DNA from: a virus
Reading direction: 5' to 3' (one strand)
Length of the DNA: 53,444 nt
Virus record (IMG/VR): IMGVR_UViG_3300030329_003629
Location: 1-53,444 of that record
The notes under the pieces were generated by a model, which made no database searches, was not told the origin of the DNA, and saw only the letters and a program-made list of their open reading frames with translations. The translations under genes were made by a program, and so were the position numbers. This document shows positions 35,178-43,388 of this stretch, piece by piece (within the stretch, counting starts at the first letter, position 1; each line of letters opens with the position of its first letter).

Positions 35178-38100
35178 TTAGAAAGTCCATTTTCCATTTG
35201 TCCATTTCAAGTCAAGATCTACCCACATCACGGGGTCAGCTGTTGCTACTCCAAACTGAGGTTTATATGTTATAGCGTAAGATTCTCCAGAGGTATACTT
35301 TTGAGGAGCAGCCATTTGCCATGCCAGGGGTTCACAGTAAATTTTTCCTCCAGAAATAGTCCCTGTATTATTTATAACAAAATCAAAATTTCCTATAAGA
35401 TCGGCACCCCCTGACATTCCAGATGTATCACATACTCCGTCACCTGACCATCTCCATAATTGAAATCTATGTGTACAAGTACCAACTCCGGAAAATCCGC
35501 TGTTAGTAACAGTAATACGCATATCTGCTGCAGTTAAAAAAGCGGTTTCCTGCAGAGGTGGTCCTTCTTGTACTGATGTATTAGTAACAATTACGGAGCT
35601 TCCATACTCTTCGTCGGTCCATACTCCTAATGCTAAGTCAGGAGAGTTTGGCGCTAAGTGACTTATCCAATATGATACAGGAGGGACTCCTATTTTAACA
35701 TCATAAGGTAAGGATAAAATATAATTACCTGCATTAGCATATTCCATTGCTCCTACATAGAATCTATAAGTTTGAGTATCTAAGTTTGCCGGTACTTGCC
35801 ACGTTCCATTAGCCGCTAAGTAAAGTTGTTGAAGCTCAGGATCGGAGTACCCTGCTGCTGCAGGCACATGCCCTACATTAAGTGCTCCATCAAAAGCATT
35901 GGAGTATACTACAACAGTTCCTGTAGTCGGTGCAATGGCGATAGGATCTGCAGCTCCTGACGAAACTCCTGGAGCTCCCACGGTAACAGCTGTAACCCCC
36001 CCTGTTCCATTAGCTGCTGCTGTTATTCTTCCTTTTGCGTCTACTGTAATATCAGTATTAGTATAGGATCCTGCTACTACTCCTGTGTTATCTAACTCTA
36101 TTGTAGCTGTGGAAGTAACTCCTACGGTAGTCACATCAACTGTCATATCACCAGCAAAACCTTTTATTTCTACTATGTCTCCACCTTCAATAGTATCTGT
36201 TCCTGTATCTCCAGTAAGGGTCCAGTCTCCATAAGTACCCTCAGGTATAGTCCAATTCCCCGTTCCATCTAAAAATAATTTATTATTATTCGCTGATCCT
36301 GTAGGTACAAACCCTACATCAGTGCCTCCTGCATAATAATGTGGAGTCCATAGAATAGCTCCTGTTGTAGCATTTTGTGTAATAGCCGACCCTGTAGAGA
36401 TAGCCGCGGGTTGTATTGTTATAGAAGTTACTCCCGTTGCAGGAACCGCAGTCCACAGTCCTGTTGCTCCATCTAAATATTCTCCTGCTCCTCCCGTATG
36501 AGGGGGTACATGTCCTGCATTAGTACCTCCTGCAAAGTAATGAGGAGTAATAGAAGAAGTTCCTCCGCTAACATTTGCTACAGATAAAGCATCACCTGTA
36601 GAGACAGCTGCTGCGGCTATTGAAAGATCAAGAACCCCATCTAAAGAAAGAGTGATTGTTCCCGATGATGTAATAGGACTTCCTCCCACTGTAATCCCTG
36701 TCCCTGATACAGCCACCGAAGTTACTGTCCCTGTCCCTGCTGGAACCTGCCATGAACCGTCTGCTCTTAAGAAATGTGTGGTTTGAACCACTGCTGATGA
36801 GTCAGGTACATGTCCTACGTTAGAACTTCCCGCATAAGGAAGCGAAGTATAAGTAAGTTGTGTAGCACTATCACTTACTTCAATAGCATCTCCTGTAGAA
36901 CCGACAGCTGATGTTGCCGCTACAAATTCAATCCATGCTCCATTACCCCCTAAAAACTCTCCTTGATTTCCGCTTGCTGGTACATGTCCGACGTTAGAAC
37001 CTCCGGCATAAGCGTGAGAAAATATTTCGACAGCTCCTGTAGTTGGAGTTACAGTTAGTGGGTCTCCTGAAGACACGGTAGGTGTTCCCGCATCAACCGA
37101 TGTAACAGCACCACCACCACCGCCGCTGGATGCTGCAGTAAGACGACCTTGAGCGTCTACTGTGATATTCGCATTTGTATAAGATCCTGCTGTTACAGCC
37201 GTATTATTAAGATTTATAGTAAGAGTATCTGGCACAGAAGCCGCGGTACTTAGTGCCGTACCTCCAGCTATTGTTAATGTGTTTCCATTTGTAATTGTTT
37301 CCGACCCTGCGTCTCCAGCCACATCAAAACTTGTCATACCCGCCGCGCTTGCTGCGTCAATTGTAATGTTACTTCCAGTATCAGTAATAGTAATGTTAGT
37401 TCCTGCTACTAACTTTACAATATCGGTCAGTCCCGCTGAAGGAATTAATTGTATATCTGAATCTGATCCGTTTTGAATAGAGTTTAAATCATATGTAGTA
37501 TCAGTTGGTACTGTATTAGATGTAGCCGAGGTAATTTGTCCTTGAGCATTAACATCAAAAGTAGCGTAAGTATAGGTACCTGCCGTCACAGTTGTATTAT
37601 CTAAATTAAATTGTATAGTATCGGTGTTTATAGCTACACTGGATAATCCTGTTCCACCGCTAAAAGTAACCGTATCTGCGTCTGTTATAGTTTGGTTAGG
37701 TCCGGCATCTCCCACTATAACCCAATTAGTCATCCCGGTAGTAGTATTGTTTACCCAAGATAAAACCCCGCTATTAGATTGAAGAATTTGATTAGGACCC
37801 CCTACTCCGTTGGTAACGGAAATATTAGTTGGAATAATAGTAGGGACTGTTATAGCAGCTCCTCCTGATAAAACAATACTTTGAGTTGAAGTATTTCCTG
37901 CTGTTAATACTTGGTCTAAGTTAGGTATAGTAGAAGTCACACTTGTCCACTCTACTCCTGTTGCGCCTGCATTTACAGTTAAAACTTGCCCTGCCAGCCC
38001 TACCGTACCATTAGCACTAATAGTAGTAGTAGATCCTAAAACTAAACTTCCTCCTAAAGTAATATTACCAGTGAGATCAATATTTTGAATAGCTGTATTA

Positions 38101-39044
38101 CCAGAATCTAAAACTTGTTGTAAATTGGGAGTTACAGCCCCTGGTGCATTTATCCATTGTACTGTACTTGCTCCCGTACTACTTAATACTTGGCCCGCTA
38201 CTCCACAACTACCAAGTGAATCTTCTATACATCCATCTACCGCTATGTTGCCCGTAAAAGTATTGGTGCCGCTAAAAGTATTTGCTCCTGCTGAAACAAT
38301 ACTGGATGAAGCGTCTAAAGTTAAAGGAGAGGTATTAGTTAAATTAATACCTATTAAGGTAGCGGTATTACCGGCAGTTAAAACTTCTTGTAAAGTTGGC
38401 ATGGACTGGGTAGGAATTCCGGTAGACCACTCAATTCCTGTTCCCGCCCCATTCATTGTTAATATCTGTCCTGCAGATCCTGTGCCTCCGGCAGCATCAT
38501 TAATCACTGTACCACTGGTTAAATTTAAAACTGATGTGCCTGATAAAACTACATTAGACCCCGCATTTACATTAATATCTGAACCAGCTCCTGCTATATT
38601 AAAAGACGTTCCTCCTGATAGACTTAATTGTTGAGCCGCCCCATTCATTATCATCGATAAGTTTGTGGTATCTCCTATAGCTAAAGTAGCCTGGATATCT
38701 TCCCCTCCACCTGGAGCTGGTAAAGTAGTCCAAGTACTCACTACTCCCGGACCGCCTGACGTAAGAACTTGCCCTGCTGCACCCGAAGCTCCGCTTAAAA
38801 GGATTTGATTAGCATCAAGATATCCATTAGGACCTGGGCCTCCTGTTAATATAATACTTTGGTTGGCAAAATTATTTGTATCTAATACAGATTGTAACCC
38901 TTGAGGAACGCCGGCGCCACCTCCAATCGATCCGACTGTAAAGGTGACGGTTTTATTCTCATCACTAACATCTGTTGCAATTAGTAAATCATCATCCGCT
39001 GGTAAGACCGTTGGGTATACTGTAATGTTTTCAATTTTTGCCAT
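35178..39044 (-). CDS. Large repeat-containing tail fibre/adhesin, 1288 aa
   Basis: An extended fibre-like protein. Residues 1-45 (MAKIENITVYP...LIATD) are an anchor module shared with the 184-residue gene upstream. Four repeat types then follow: LQxVLxxGNT (4 copies), GQVLT...W (5), AGSYTNANITVDAQGR-like (3), and GGSNVGHVP...GxW (5). The final 165 residues form a distinct, probably globular tip. VDAQGR repeats are typical of trimeric phage fibres. It is likely a receptor-binding fibre, with the tip contacting the host surface. Confidence 0.8.
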   Translation of the reverse strand: MAKIENITVYPTVLPADDDLLIATDVSDENKTVTFTVGSIGGGAGVPQGLQSVLDTNNFANQSIILTGGPGPNGYLDANQILLSGASGAAGQVLTSGGPGVVSTWTTLPAPGGGEDIQATLAIGDTTNLSMIMNGAAQQLSLSGGTSFNIAGAGSDINVNAGSNVVLSGTSVLNLTSGTVINDAAGGTGSAGQILTMNGAGTGIEWSTGIPTQSMPTLQEVLTAGNTATLIGINLTNTSPLTLDASSSIVSAGANTFSGTNTFTGNIAVDGCIEDSLGSCGVAGQVLSSTGASTVQWINAPGAVTPNLQQVLDSGNTAIQNIDLTGNITLGGSLVLGSTTTISANGTVGLAGQVLTVNAGATGVEWTSVTSTIPNLDQVLTAGNTSTQSIVLSGGAAITVPTIIPTNISVTNGVGGPNQILQSNSGVLSWVNNTTTGMTNWVIVGDAGPNQTITDADTVTFSGGTGLSSVAINTDTIQFNLDNTTVTAGTYTYATFDVNAQGQITSATSNTVPTDTTYDLNSIQNGSDSDIQLIPSAGLTDIVKLVAGTNITITDTGSNITIDAASAAGMTSFDVAGDAGSETITNGNTLTIAGGTALSTAASVPDTLTINLNNTAVTAGSYTNANITVDAQGRLTAASSGGGGGAVTSVDAGTPTVSSGDPLTVTPTTGAVEIFSHAYAGGSNVGHVPASGNQGEFLGGNGAWIEFVAATSAVGSTGDAIEVSDSATQLTYTSLPYAGSSNVGHVPDSSAVVQTTHFLRADGSWQVPAGTGTVTSVAVSGTGITVGGSPITSSGTITLSLDGVLDLSIAAAAVSTGDALSVANVSGGTSSITPHYFAGGTNAGHVPPHTGGAGEYLDGATGLWTAVPATGVTSITIQPAAISTGSAITQNATTGAILWTPHYYAGGTDVGFVPTGSANNNKLFLDGTGNWTIPEGTYGDWTLTGDTGTDTIEGGDIVEIKGFAGDMTVDVTTVGVTSTATIELDNTGVVAGSYTNTDITVDAKGRITAAANGTGGVTAVTVGAPGVSSGAADPIAIAPTTGTVVVYSNAFDGALNVGHVPAAAGYSDPELQQLYLAANGTWQVPANLDTQTYRFYVGAMEYANAGNYILSLPYDVKIGVPPVSYWISHLAPNSPDLALGVWTDEEYGSSVIVTNTSVQEGPPLQETAFLTAADMRITVTNSGFSGVGTCTHRFQLWRWSGDGVCDTSGMSGGADLIGNFDFVINNTGTISGGKIYCEPLAWQMAAPQKYTSGESYAITYKPQFGVATADPVMWVDLDLKWTNGKWTF
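35750..38900 (-). repeat. Interleaved coding repeats of the fibre gene
   Basis: The region encodes five copies of a GHVP/GFVP repeat, three of a VDAQGR-type repeat and four of an LQxVLxxGNT repeat. DNA-level identity between copies is moderate, so the repeats are old rather than freshly duplicated. Confidence 0.7.
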
Positions 39045-39055
39045 ATCTTATATTC

Positions 39056-39610
39056 TTATATTATAACTTGAGTATATTGAACAGTAACAGTTAAAATACC
39101 ATCTCCGGTAGTCGCGGCCGTATTACCTGTTCCATAAAGAATTAAAGGCTGATTAGGACTTGCAATTCCTGTAGCTATTAATGTAGCACTACCTAAAGGA
39201 CCTCCTGTTACAGCCGTACTGGTAGAATTCACAAAAGCACAAGGAATCTCTCCATAAAAATTAGGAGCAAAAGAAGCTGTAGTAATTTTAAAACTTTCAG
39301 CTATATTAAAATCATAAGTAGTAGTACCATACTCTAATTTAGCCGCAGCCGCTATAGGAAAAATATAACTATCATTCCCTTGAGCCGGCACTAATGTTAC
39401 CGGAGCGCTTACTAATGCTGCTACTTCACCGGCACTTAAAGTTACAGTAGCTTCGCTAAATGTTACTATGCCAGTTTGGACTGCTAATATATCTTCTACA
39501 TACGCATTCTTAGTTTCCATCCCATCTTCCCCGTCGGTAATTATTACCATGTCTCGTCCGTTAGGAATAGGTTTAAGAGGGTACGCTGTAGTATTAGATA
39601 TTTTAGCCAT
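39056..39610 (-). CDS. Short fibre/virion protein sharing anchor module with the 1288-aa fibre
   Basis: A 184-residue beta-rich protein. Its first 42 residues (MAKISNTTAYP..., then DMVIITDGEDGMETKNAYV) align by eye with the start of the following fibre gene, consistent with a common attachment site on the virion. The rest is an Ala/Thr-rich beta domain without recognised motifs. Twelve bases separate it from the fibre gene, so both are probably made from one mRNA. Confidence 0.65.
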   Translation of the reverse strand: MAKISNTTAYPLKPIPNGRDMVIITDGEDGMETKNAYVEDILAVQTGIVTFSEATVTLSAGEVAALVSAPVTLVPAQGNDSYIFPIAAAAKLEYGTTTYDFNIAESFKITTASFAPNFYGEIPCAFVNSTSTAVTGGPLGSATLIATGIASPNQPLILYGTGNTAATTGDGILTVTVQYTQVII

Positions 39611-39866
39611 TATTTTTTTGTGGTTCTTCTTTAGTTTCTTCTTTTTTGGAAACCTCTCCTGTCTCTAAATTTACAACAGCATCGGTTCCATATTTTTCTG
39701 CTAAGCTTTTTTCTAAAACATTAAACTCTTCTCTCAACGTGTCTACTCTTTTTAATAAAGAATGTTTTTGTAATTCTACGTCGCCTATTTGAGTTTTGAT
39801 TTTGTTAAACTCTGCATTTAAATCTTGTAAACTTTTTAATTCGTTTTCTTCAATCTTTGTTTTCAT
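39603..39866 (-). CDS. Coiled-coil protein, 87 aa
   Basis: An 87-residue protein that is almost entirely one long heptad-rich helix (residues 8-60), followed by VVNLETGEVSKKEE and a Glu/Lys tail. The VNLETGEV motif occurs in small phage proteins of unknown role, from memory. It could be a chaperone or a helical plug for the fibres encoded downstream. It has its own TATCTTTG box 32 bases upstream and overlaps the next gene by eight bases. Confidence 0.65.
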   Translation of the reverse strand: MKTKIEENELKSLQDLNAEFNKIKTQIGDVELQKHSLLKRVDTLREEFNVLEKSLAEKYGTDAVVNLETGEVSKKEETKEEPQKNNG

Positions 39867-39898
39867 AATTATAGTATTTTTTAAGTTAATTAATACTG

Positions 39899-39906
39899 CA
39901 AAGATA
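39899..39906 (-). promoter_or_regulatory. TATCTTTG -7 box for fibre operon
   Basis: Minus-strand TATCTTTG, 32 bases before the ATG of the coiled-coil gene; it would start the transcript for the two fibre proteins that share an anchor. Confidence 0.6.
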
Positions 39907-39931
39907 ATAAAAGTTAATAAATGTATTTTAC

Positions 39932-40480
39932 TTATATATATGCTAATTTTTTTAATACCCTCTTATTAAGATGATAACTAAAAGAAAGTAAAATATAAGG
40001 AGATTCACCCCCAATTTTTACTGTAGAATATGAATCTTTTTCCCCAATACACAACCATGGTTCATACCTGCTAACAGGAGTAATAACCTCTTCATCATTT
40101 GTTCTACGTATAGGGTCTCCTCCTTTAACAGGTTTATTTATTAATACTTTTAAATGAGTAGTATACTCATCTTCTTTTTCACTAATATCTTGTGTCCAAT
40201 GAGGTTCATATCCTTTAGCGGCGTAAGTAATGCTAACACCTGTAGCCGAATAATTAGCTCGAGGAATTTTATATAAATGAAGAAGTTCTTCTTCAATGTA
40301 TTTTAATTCTACAGAAGGAAAGTTATGAAAGTGTTCTTTAGCATTTGAGGTTTGTAAATTACAAAGTGTAAAGGAAAAACCTTTTTTACCTTTTTTTTTA
40401 CTGTCAGGATGTTTTTTAATGAGAGCTATATTGTTAAAAACCCAATTGGCAATTTTGATACCAGCTGATGAGTTAATCAT
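39932..40480 (-). CDS. Hypothetical protein, possible divergent beta-helix oxygenase
   Basis: A 182-residue protein. The segment from PHWTQDIS through HLKVLINKPVKGGDPI to SPYILLSFSYH resembles the strand order of 2OG-Fe(II) dioxygenases: a possible metal-ligand site (H..D), a GGD turn, and a late basic or aromatic strand. The distal His expected between them is replaced by DSYST, so activity is doubtful. It sits between fibre genes and might modify fibres or sugars. The assignment is weak. Confidence 0.45.
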   Translation of the reverse strand: MINSSAGIKIANWVFNNIALIKKHPDSKKKGKKGFSFTLCNLQTSNAKEHFHNFPSVELKYIEEELLHLYKIPRANYSATGVSITYAAKGYEPHWTQDISEKEDEYTTHLKVLINKPVKGGDPIRRTNDEEVITPVSRYEPWLCIGEKDSYSTVKIGGESPYILLSFSYHLNKRVLKKLAYI

Positions 40481-41448
40481 TAGGCAATTTTAAGGGTACC
40501 AGAATCATTCCATAATTGCCCTGCAACTCCTGGATCAACAGTAGGAAGGTTAGGCATCATTACTTTTATAGTTGCTAAGATAACAGATACATCTCCACCG
40601 TCTAACTGTATATAAGTAGAGGTTCCACCCGTCCCATCATCAGATTGAAATTTTATATCACCAGCATTTTGATTATTTCTCAACACCAAATCCCCTGTAT
40701 TATTATAAATTCTACTATCTACGGCATCATGATATAACTCTAAATCTTGACCTGCTCCTAACTTAATTGTTCCGCCAGCACCATCATTTGCCATTAATAA
40801 ATCTTTATAGGCGATTAAGGATGTTACTCCACCGTCTAATGATAAATAAGTTGTAATTCCACCTGCACCATCATCACATTTAAAATACATATCGGTACCA
40901 TCGGCGTGATTTATAATTTCGAAATTACCAGTATAGTTATATATATAAGAATTAATACCATTGTGATATAAACTCAGATCATTACTATTCCCTGCTGTTA
41001 TTTCTACATCATCACTTGCTTCTATATCTTTAGTAAAGATGACTTTTTGTTGGCCTCCATCTAATTGAAAATAAGTAGCTAATCCACCCGCACCATCATC
41101 ACATTTAAAAAATATATCTTTACCGTCAGCCGCATTTTGTATATATAAGTCTCCCGTTGTATTATCTATTCTACCATTAGTTCCATTATAAAAAATTTGT
41201 AAATCATTAGAATCACCCATATATAAACGTCCTGCATCTGAAAATTTAATTTGGTTACCCCCCATTACTATATTTCCAGCCATCGACCCACCAGCAAGTG
41301 GTAAGTACGCGCCTAACGTAATAGTGTCAGCAAGATCTTGTATAGAATAACTTGCTCTATCTGAATTAGCCAAAGCAGAACCTAAATTATTAGTAGGAAC
41401 ATGTTGCGTTGTAGTATGTATTCTGTTAGTTAACGGTATAGTTGCCAT
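40480..41448 (-). CDS. Tail fibre protein with NDLxxYHNG repeats
   Basis: A 322-residue fibre-like protein. The N-terminal 45 residues (MATIP..., HTTTQHV, GSALANSDRASYS, QDLADTI) match those of the 188-residue gene at 44.7 kb, marking a shared anchor. Residues 75-290 contain three repeats of NDLxxYHNG...TGDLxIxN...FKCDDGAGG, common in marine phage fibres. A short tip ends in GQLWNDSGTLKIA. A TATCTTTG box four bases from the ATG implies a leaderless transcript. Confidence 0.75.
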   Translation of the reverse strand: MATIPLTNRIHTTTQHVPTNNLGSALANSDRASYSIQDLADTITLGAYLPLAGGSMAGNIVMGGNQIKFSDAGRLYMGDSNDLQIFYNGTNGRIDNTTGDLYIQNAADGKDIFFKCDDGAGGLATYFQLDGGQQKVIFTKDIEASDDVEITAGNSNDLSLYHNGINSYIYNYTGNFEIINHADGTDMYFKCDDGAGGITTYLSLDGGVTSLIAYKDLLMANDGAGGTIKLGAGQDLELYHDAVDSRIYNNTGDLVLRNNQNAGDIKFQSDDGTGGTSTYIQLDGGDVSVILATIKVMMPNLPTVDPGVAGQLWNDSGTLKIA

Positions 41449-41452
41449 GATG

Positions 41453-41460
41453 CAAAGATA
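41453..41460 (-). promoter_or_regulatory. TATCTTTG -7 box abutting the 322-aa fibre gene
   Basis: Minus-strand TATCTTTG separated from the ATG by only CATC; predicted start of transcription falls on or beside the start codon. A TTG lies about 22 bases further upstream, slightly long for a -33 element. Confidence 0.5.
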
Positions 41461-41465
41461 TTAAT

Positions 41466-41858
41466 TTATTTTTTTATTTTTTCAAAAGACCTTCCTCCAA
41501 AATAAGCTCCAATTACAGTTATTAAAACCAATTGTAAAAGGTCCGTCCATTTTTCTTCTACTTCAAATTGAATAGAGCCAGCATCTATAAATATCATTAA
41601 AACTGTGCATACTACTAAAAATATTAACACCATAGGTCTAACATTTTTACTAAGCCAGGAATCACTGGTCATATCACTCCTCCATCGTTCGGTTACATTC
41701 TTTTGTATTTCTGCTTCTGCTGCAATAAATAGTTTTTCCATTTCCATTTCAAAAGCAGCCTTCTCTTCTTTGGTCTGAATAAACTTATCAGCAATTCCTG
41801 CTACTTTACCAGCTACATCTAATGCTCCTTTTCCAAATATTTTACTTAATATACTCAT
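41466..41858 (-). CDS. Holin, 3-TM superfamily type
   Basis: A 130-residue protein. An amphipathic charged N-terminal half (residues 15-60) ends in TERWRSDMTSDSWLSKNVRP, followed by two clear transmembrane helices (about 75-92 and 105-121) and a basic C-terminus. This layout matches the GTA-type 3-TM holins of many phages. It would form membrane lesions releasing the M15 endolysin encoded nearby at 42.3 kb. Start overlaps the previous gene's stop by four bases. Confidence 0.8.
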   Translation of the reverse strand: MSILSKIFGKGALDVAGKVAGIADKFIQTKEEKAAFEMEMEKLFIAAEAEIQKNVTERWRSDMTSDSWLSKNVRPMVLIFLVVCTVLMIFIDAGSIQFEVEEKWTDLLQLVLITVIGAYFGGRSFEKIKK

Positions 41859-42064
41859 GATTTTTTTCTAATGTATTCTAATATAATATCTATTTTCTTT
41901 TTTATTTCCTCCATATTAGAAGCATTTTTTTCATGATGTTTCGAGAATGTATTCTTTACCTCATGGATACTGAAAAAGAAAAATCGATACAAAGCATATA
42001 ATGCTCCAAGTAATAAAACTAAAGGTAATCCGTATCCTTCTATTAATTCTAAAATTTCTTTCAT
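41855..42064 (-). CDS. Small membrane protein with coiled-coil tail, probable lysis accessory
   Basis: A 69-residue protein with one transmembrane helix (about residues 10-32, LPLVLLLGALYALYRFFFF) and a charged helical cytoplasmic or periplasmic tail. It is coupled to the holin by a four-base overlap. Size and placement resemble second holins, antiholins or spanin-like partners; the sequence does not decide between them. Confidence 0.6.
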   Translation of the reverse strand: MKEILELIEGYGLPLVLLLGALYALYRFFFFSIHEVKNTFSKHHEKNASNMEEIKKKIDIILEYIRKKS

Positions 42065-42066
42065 TT

Positions 42067-42279
42067 CTAATCAGCCGGAACTATACTTTTTTCTAATCTT
42101 AGTGAATATTTAGATAGTCCCTTTTTTGCTCTATTTAATAACTTACTTCCTCCTTTTCGTCCGCAAAATAATCTACCGCCTTTACAAAGCTCTCCTCCTC
42201 CATCTGGCAATCCTTGTTGTTCTCTTTCTTCGGAGTTAGTTACAGCGGTCTCGCTCGTTATGTTTACTGGTGGTGCCAT
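42067..42279 (-). CDS. Small hypothetical protein in lysis cluster
   Basis: A 70-residue protein with an unstructured acidic N-terminus, a central GGGELCKGGRLFCGRKGG stretch with two Cys, and a basic C-terminus. Not recognised. It lies between the endolysin and the membrane protein with tight spacing, so it is probably real and co-expressed. Confidence 0.5.
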   Translation of the reverse strand: MAPPVNITSETAVTNSEEREQQGLPDGGGELCKGGRLFCGRKGGSKLLNRAKKGLSKYSLRLEKSIVPAD

Positions 42280-42303
42280 GGTGTTTTTTTTATTAATTAA
42301 TAA

Positions 42304-42657
42304 TTAAGCATAAAGCCAGATTGCATCCGGTTTATCCGGATCATTATCTACATGTATAAACGAACTCGCAATTCCTAAACGTGTAAACCCTACGTTTACT
42401 AAAGCTCTCACCATAGTGGATCGCGCAATAGAATTATTACAGGAAATATCCGCCGCACACCCCTTTGTATGTGAAGAATTTTCAACTCCCCCTACCTTCC
42501 TATTATGAGTAGTAGTACGAAATCCAGAAGTAATTTTAAAAGGAATTTGGGCTTCTTCGCGAGCAAAGTCTAACATCTCTAAAAAATCATGTCGCATGTT
42601 TTTACCTGAGTCTTTCTCATCTGGAGAATCGAATTCTGCAAAGGTAAAATATTTCAT
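42304..42657 (-). CDS. Peptidase M15-type endolysin
   Basis: A 117-residue single-domain enzyme. SSHTKGCAAD provides the zinc ligands H63 and D70, and FIHVD provides H102 with D104. ITSGFRTTTHN (42-52) carries the substrate-binding Arg. These are the conserved elements of the M15 family of D-Ala-D-Ala-type carboxypeptidases and phage endolysins, which cut peptide cross-links of peptidoglycan. No signal peptide, so export depends on the holin encoded downstream. Confidence 0.9.
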   Translation of the reverse strand: MKYFTFAEFDSPDEKDSGKNMRHDFLEMLDFAREEAQIPFKITSGFRTTTHNRKVGGVENSSHTKGCAADISCNNSIARSTMVRALVNVGFTRLGIASSFIHVDNDPDKPDAIWLYA

Positions 42658-42667
42658 GACGGTATGT

Positions 42668-42814
42668 TTATGAGTTTTTCTTTTTAAAAAACTTATAAAT
42701 GGTAAAAACTATAGCAAGTGATAAGGAAATAAACTGAAGTAGTTCGTTACACTCGGTTAGTGTTAAAGTTAAAGCACCACCATTAGCGGCTATTACTTGG
42801 ATAGTATCTCTCAT
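42668..42814 (-). CDS. Small membrane peptide (48 aa) before endolysin
   Basis: A 48-residue frame, MRDTIQVIAANGGALTLTLT to a Lys-rich end (FFKKKNS). Residues 24-42 are a predicted transmembrane helix. Its ATG overlaps the stop of the 29-residue peptide before it (ATGA), and the endolysin ATG follows ten bases after its stop. Position in the lysis cluster and a single TM plus basic tail suggest a further holin-like or regulatory peptide; this is inferred. Confidence 0.6.
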   Translation of the reverse strand: MRDTIQVIAANGGALTLTLTECNELLQFISLSLAIVFTIYKFFKKKNS

Positions 42815-42900
42815 TTTTTTTTTGGTTTTTTTATATTATAAGTAGAGGTCTGTACATATTTAAACTTTCCTATACTTGTATGTGTTTGTACCCATTTCAT
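42811..42900 (-). CDS. Very small basic peptide (29 aa)
   Basis: A 29-residue frame (MKWVQTHTSIGKFKY... ending KKPKKK). Support: a TATATTTG box lies five bases upstream of its ATG, and its stop overlaps the next start as ATGA, indicating coupled translation. Function unknown. Its small size leaves some doubt; it may be a leader peptide. Confidence 0.45.
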   Translation of the reverse strand: MKWVQTHTSIGKFKYVQTSTYNIKKPKKK

Positions 42901-42905
42901 AAATG

Positions 42906-42913
42906 CAAATATA
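42906..42913 (-). promoter_or_regulatory. TATATTTG -7 box for lysis cluster
   Basis: Minus-strand match to TAnnTTTG, five bases before the ATG at 42900. It would drive the 29-residue peptide, the 48-residue membrane peptide, endolysin and holin genes. Confidence 0.5.
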
Positions 42914-42918
42914 ATAAA

Positions 42919-43137
42919 TTATTTCATTGATCCCATAGCCCAAGGTTTAGTAGCCATGGTTGCGTCCCTAACCCCTTTACTTTTCTTATGTAATGCGGTG
43001 TTCACCTTAAGCATCTTTTTAGCTACGTTAGCAGCGGTCTTAATAGGATTAGGCGCGCTTCCATATATAAGTCGTTTTTCGTCTTTAAGAAGTCGTCGCG
43101 TCTCGGTGTTTTTTTTAGTTTTAGATTTTACTGTCAT
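42919..43137 (-). CDS. Small basic protein, 72 aa
   Basis: Start at 43137 (MTVKSKTKK) leaves a five-base gap after the preceding stop; an ATG at 43158 would overlap it. The product is very basic, with a KKNTETRRLLKDEKR stretch and a C-terminal MATKPWAMGSMK. No family recognised; probably nucleic-acid associated or virion-associated by charge only. Confidence 0.5.
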   Translation of the reverse strand: MTVKSKTKKNTETRRLLKDEKRLIYGSAPNPIKTAANVAKKMLKVNTALHKKSKGVRDATMATKPWAMGSMK

Positions 43138-43142
43138 AAGAA

Positions 43143-43388
43143 TTATTCTTCTACCCACCCATTAGAAGGATCGTCTATAATCGCTTCTAATTCCGTAGTA
43201 GTATATATTGTTTTTCCTTCTACTATTCCCGGAGGATTATCATCTAAAAAAGTTATAGTAAACTCACTTTCATCTAAATTTTTTTGTACTGTATTAGCAG
43301 TATCTTGAAATACCTGCATTCCCTCTACGATGTAATTCTTATAAGGTACATTATTTAAATCTTTGATATTTAAAATACAACAGAGCAT
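43143..43388 (-). CDS. Hypothetical acidic protein, 81 aa
   Basis: An 81-residue protein with an odd Cys pair near the start (MLCCILNI), an acidic middle and a C-terminus GWVEE. The start overlaps the stop of the LamG-like gene by one base. Not recognised. Confidence 0.5.
   Translation of the reverse strand: MLCCILNIKDLNNVPYKNYIVEGMQVFQDTANTVQKNLDESEFTITFLDDNPPGIVEGKTIYTTTELEAIIDDPSNGWVEE

Noticed and set aside
36780-36800. CTGATGAGTC-like string on the plus strand inside the fibre gene
   Set aside because: No partner GAAA and no stem III or GTC arrangement follows, and it lies antisense to the coding strand; not a hammerhead.
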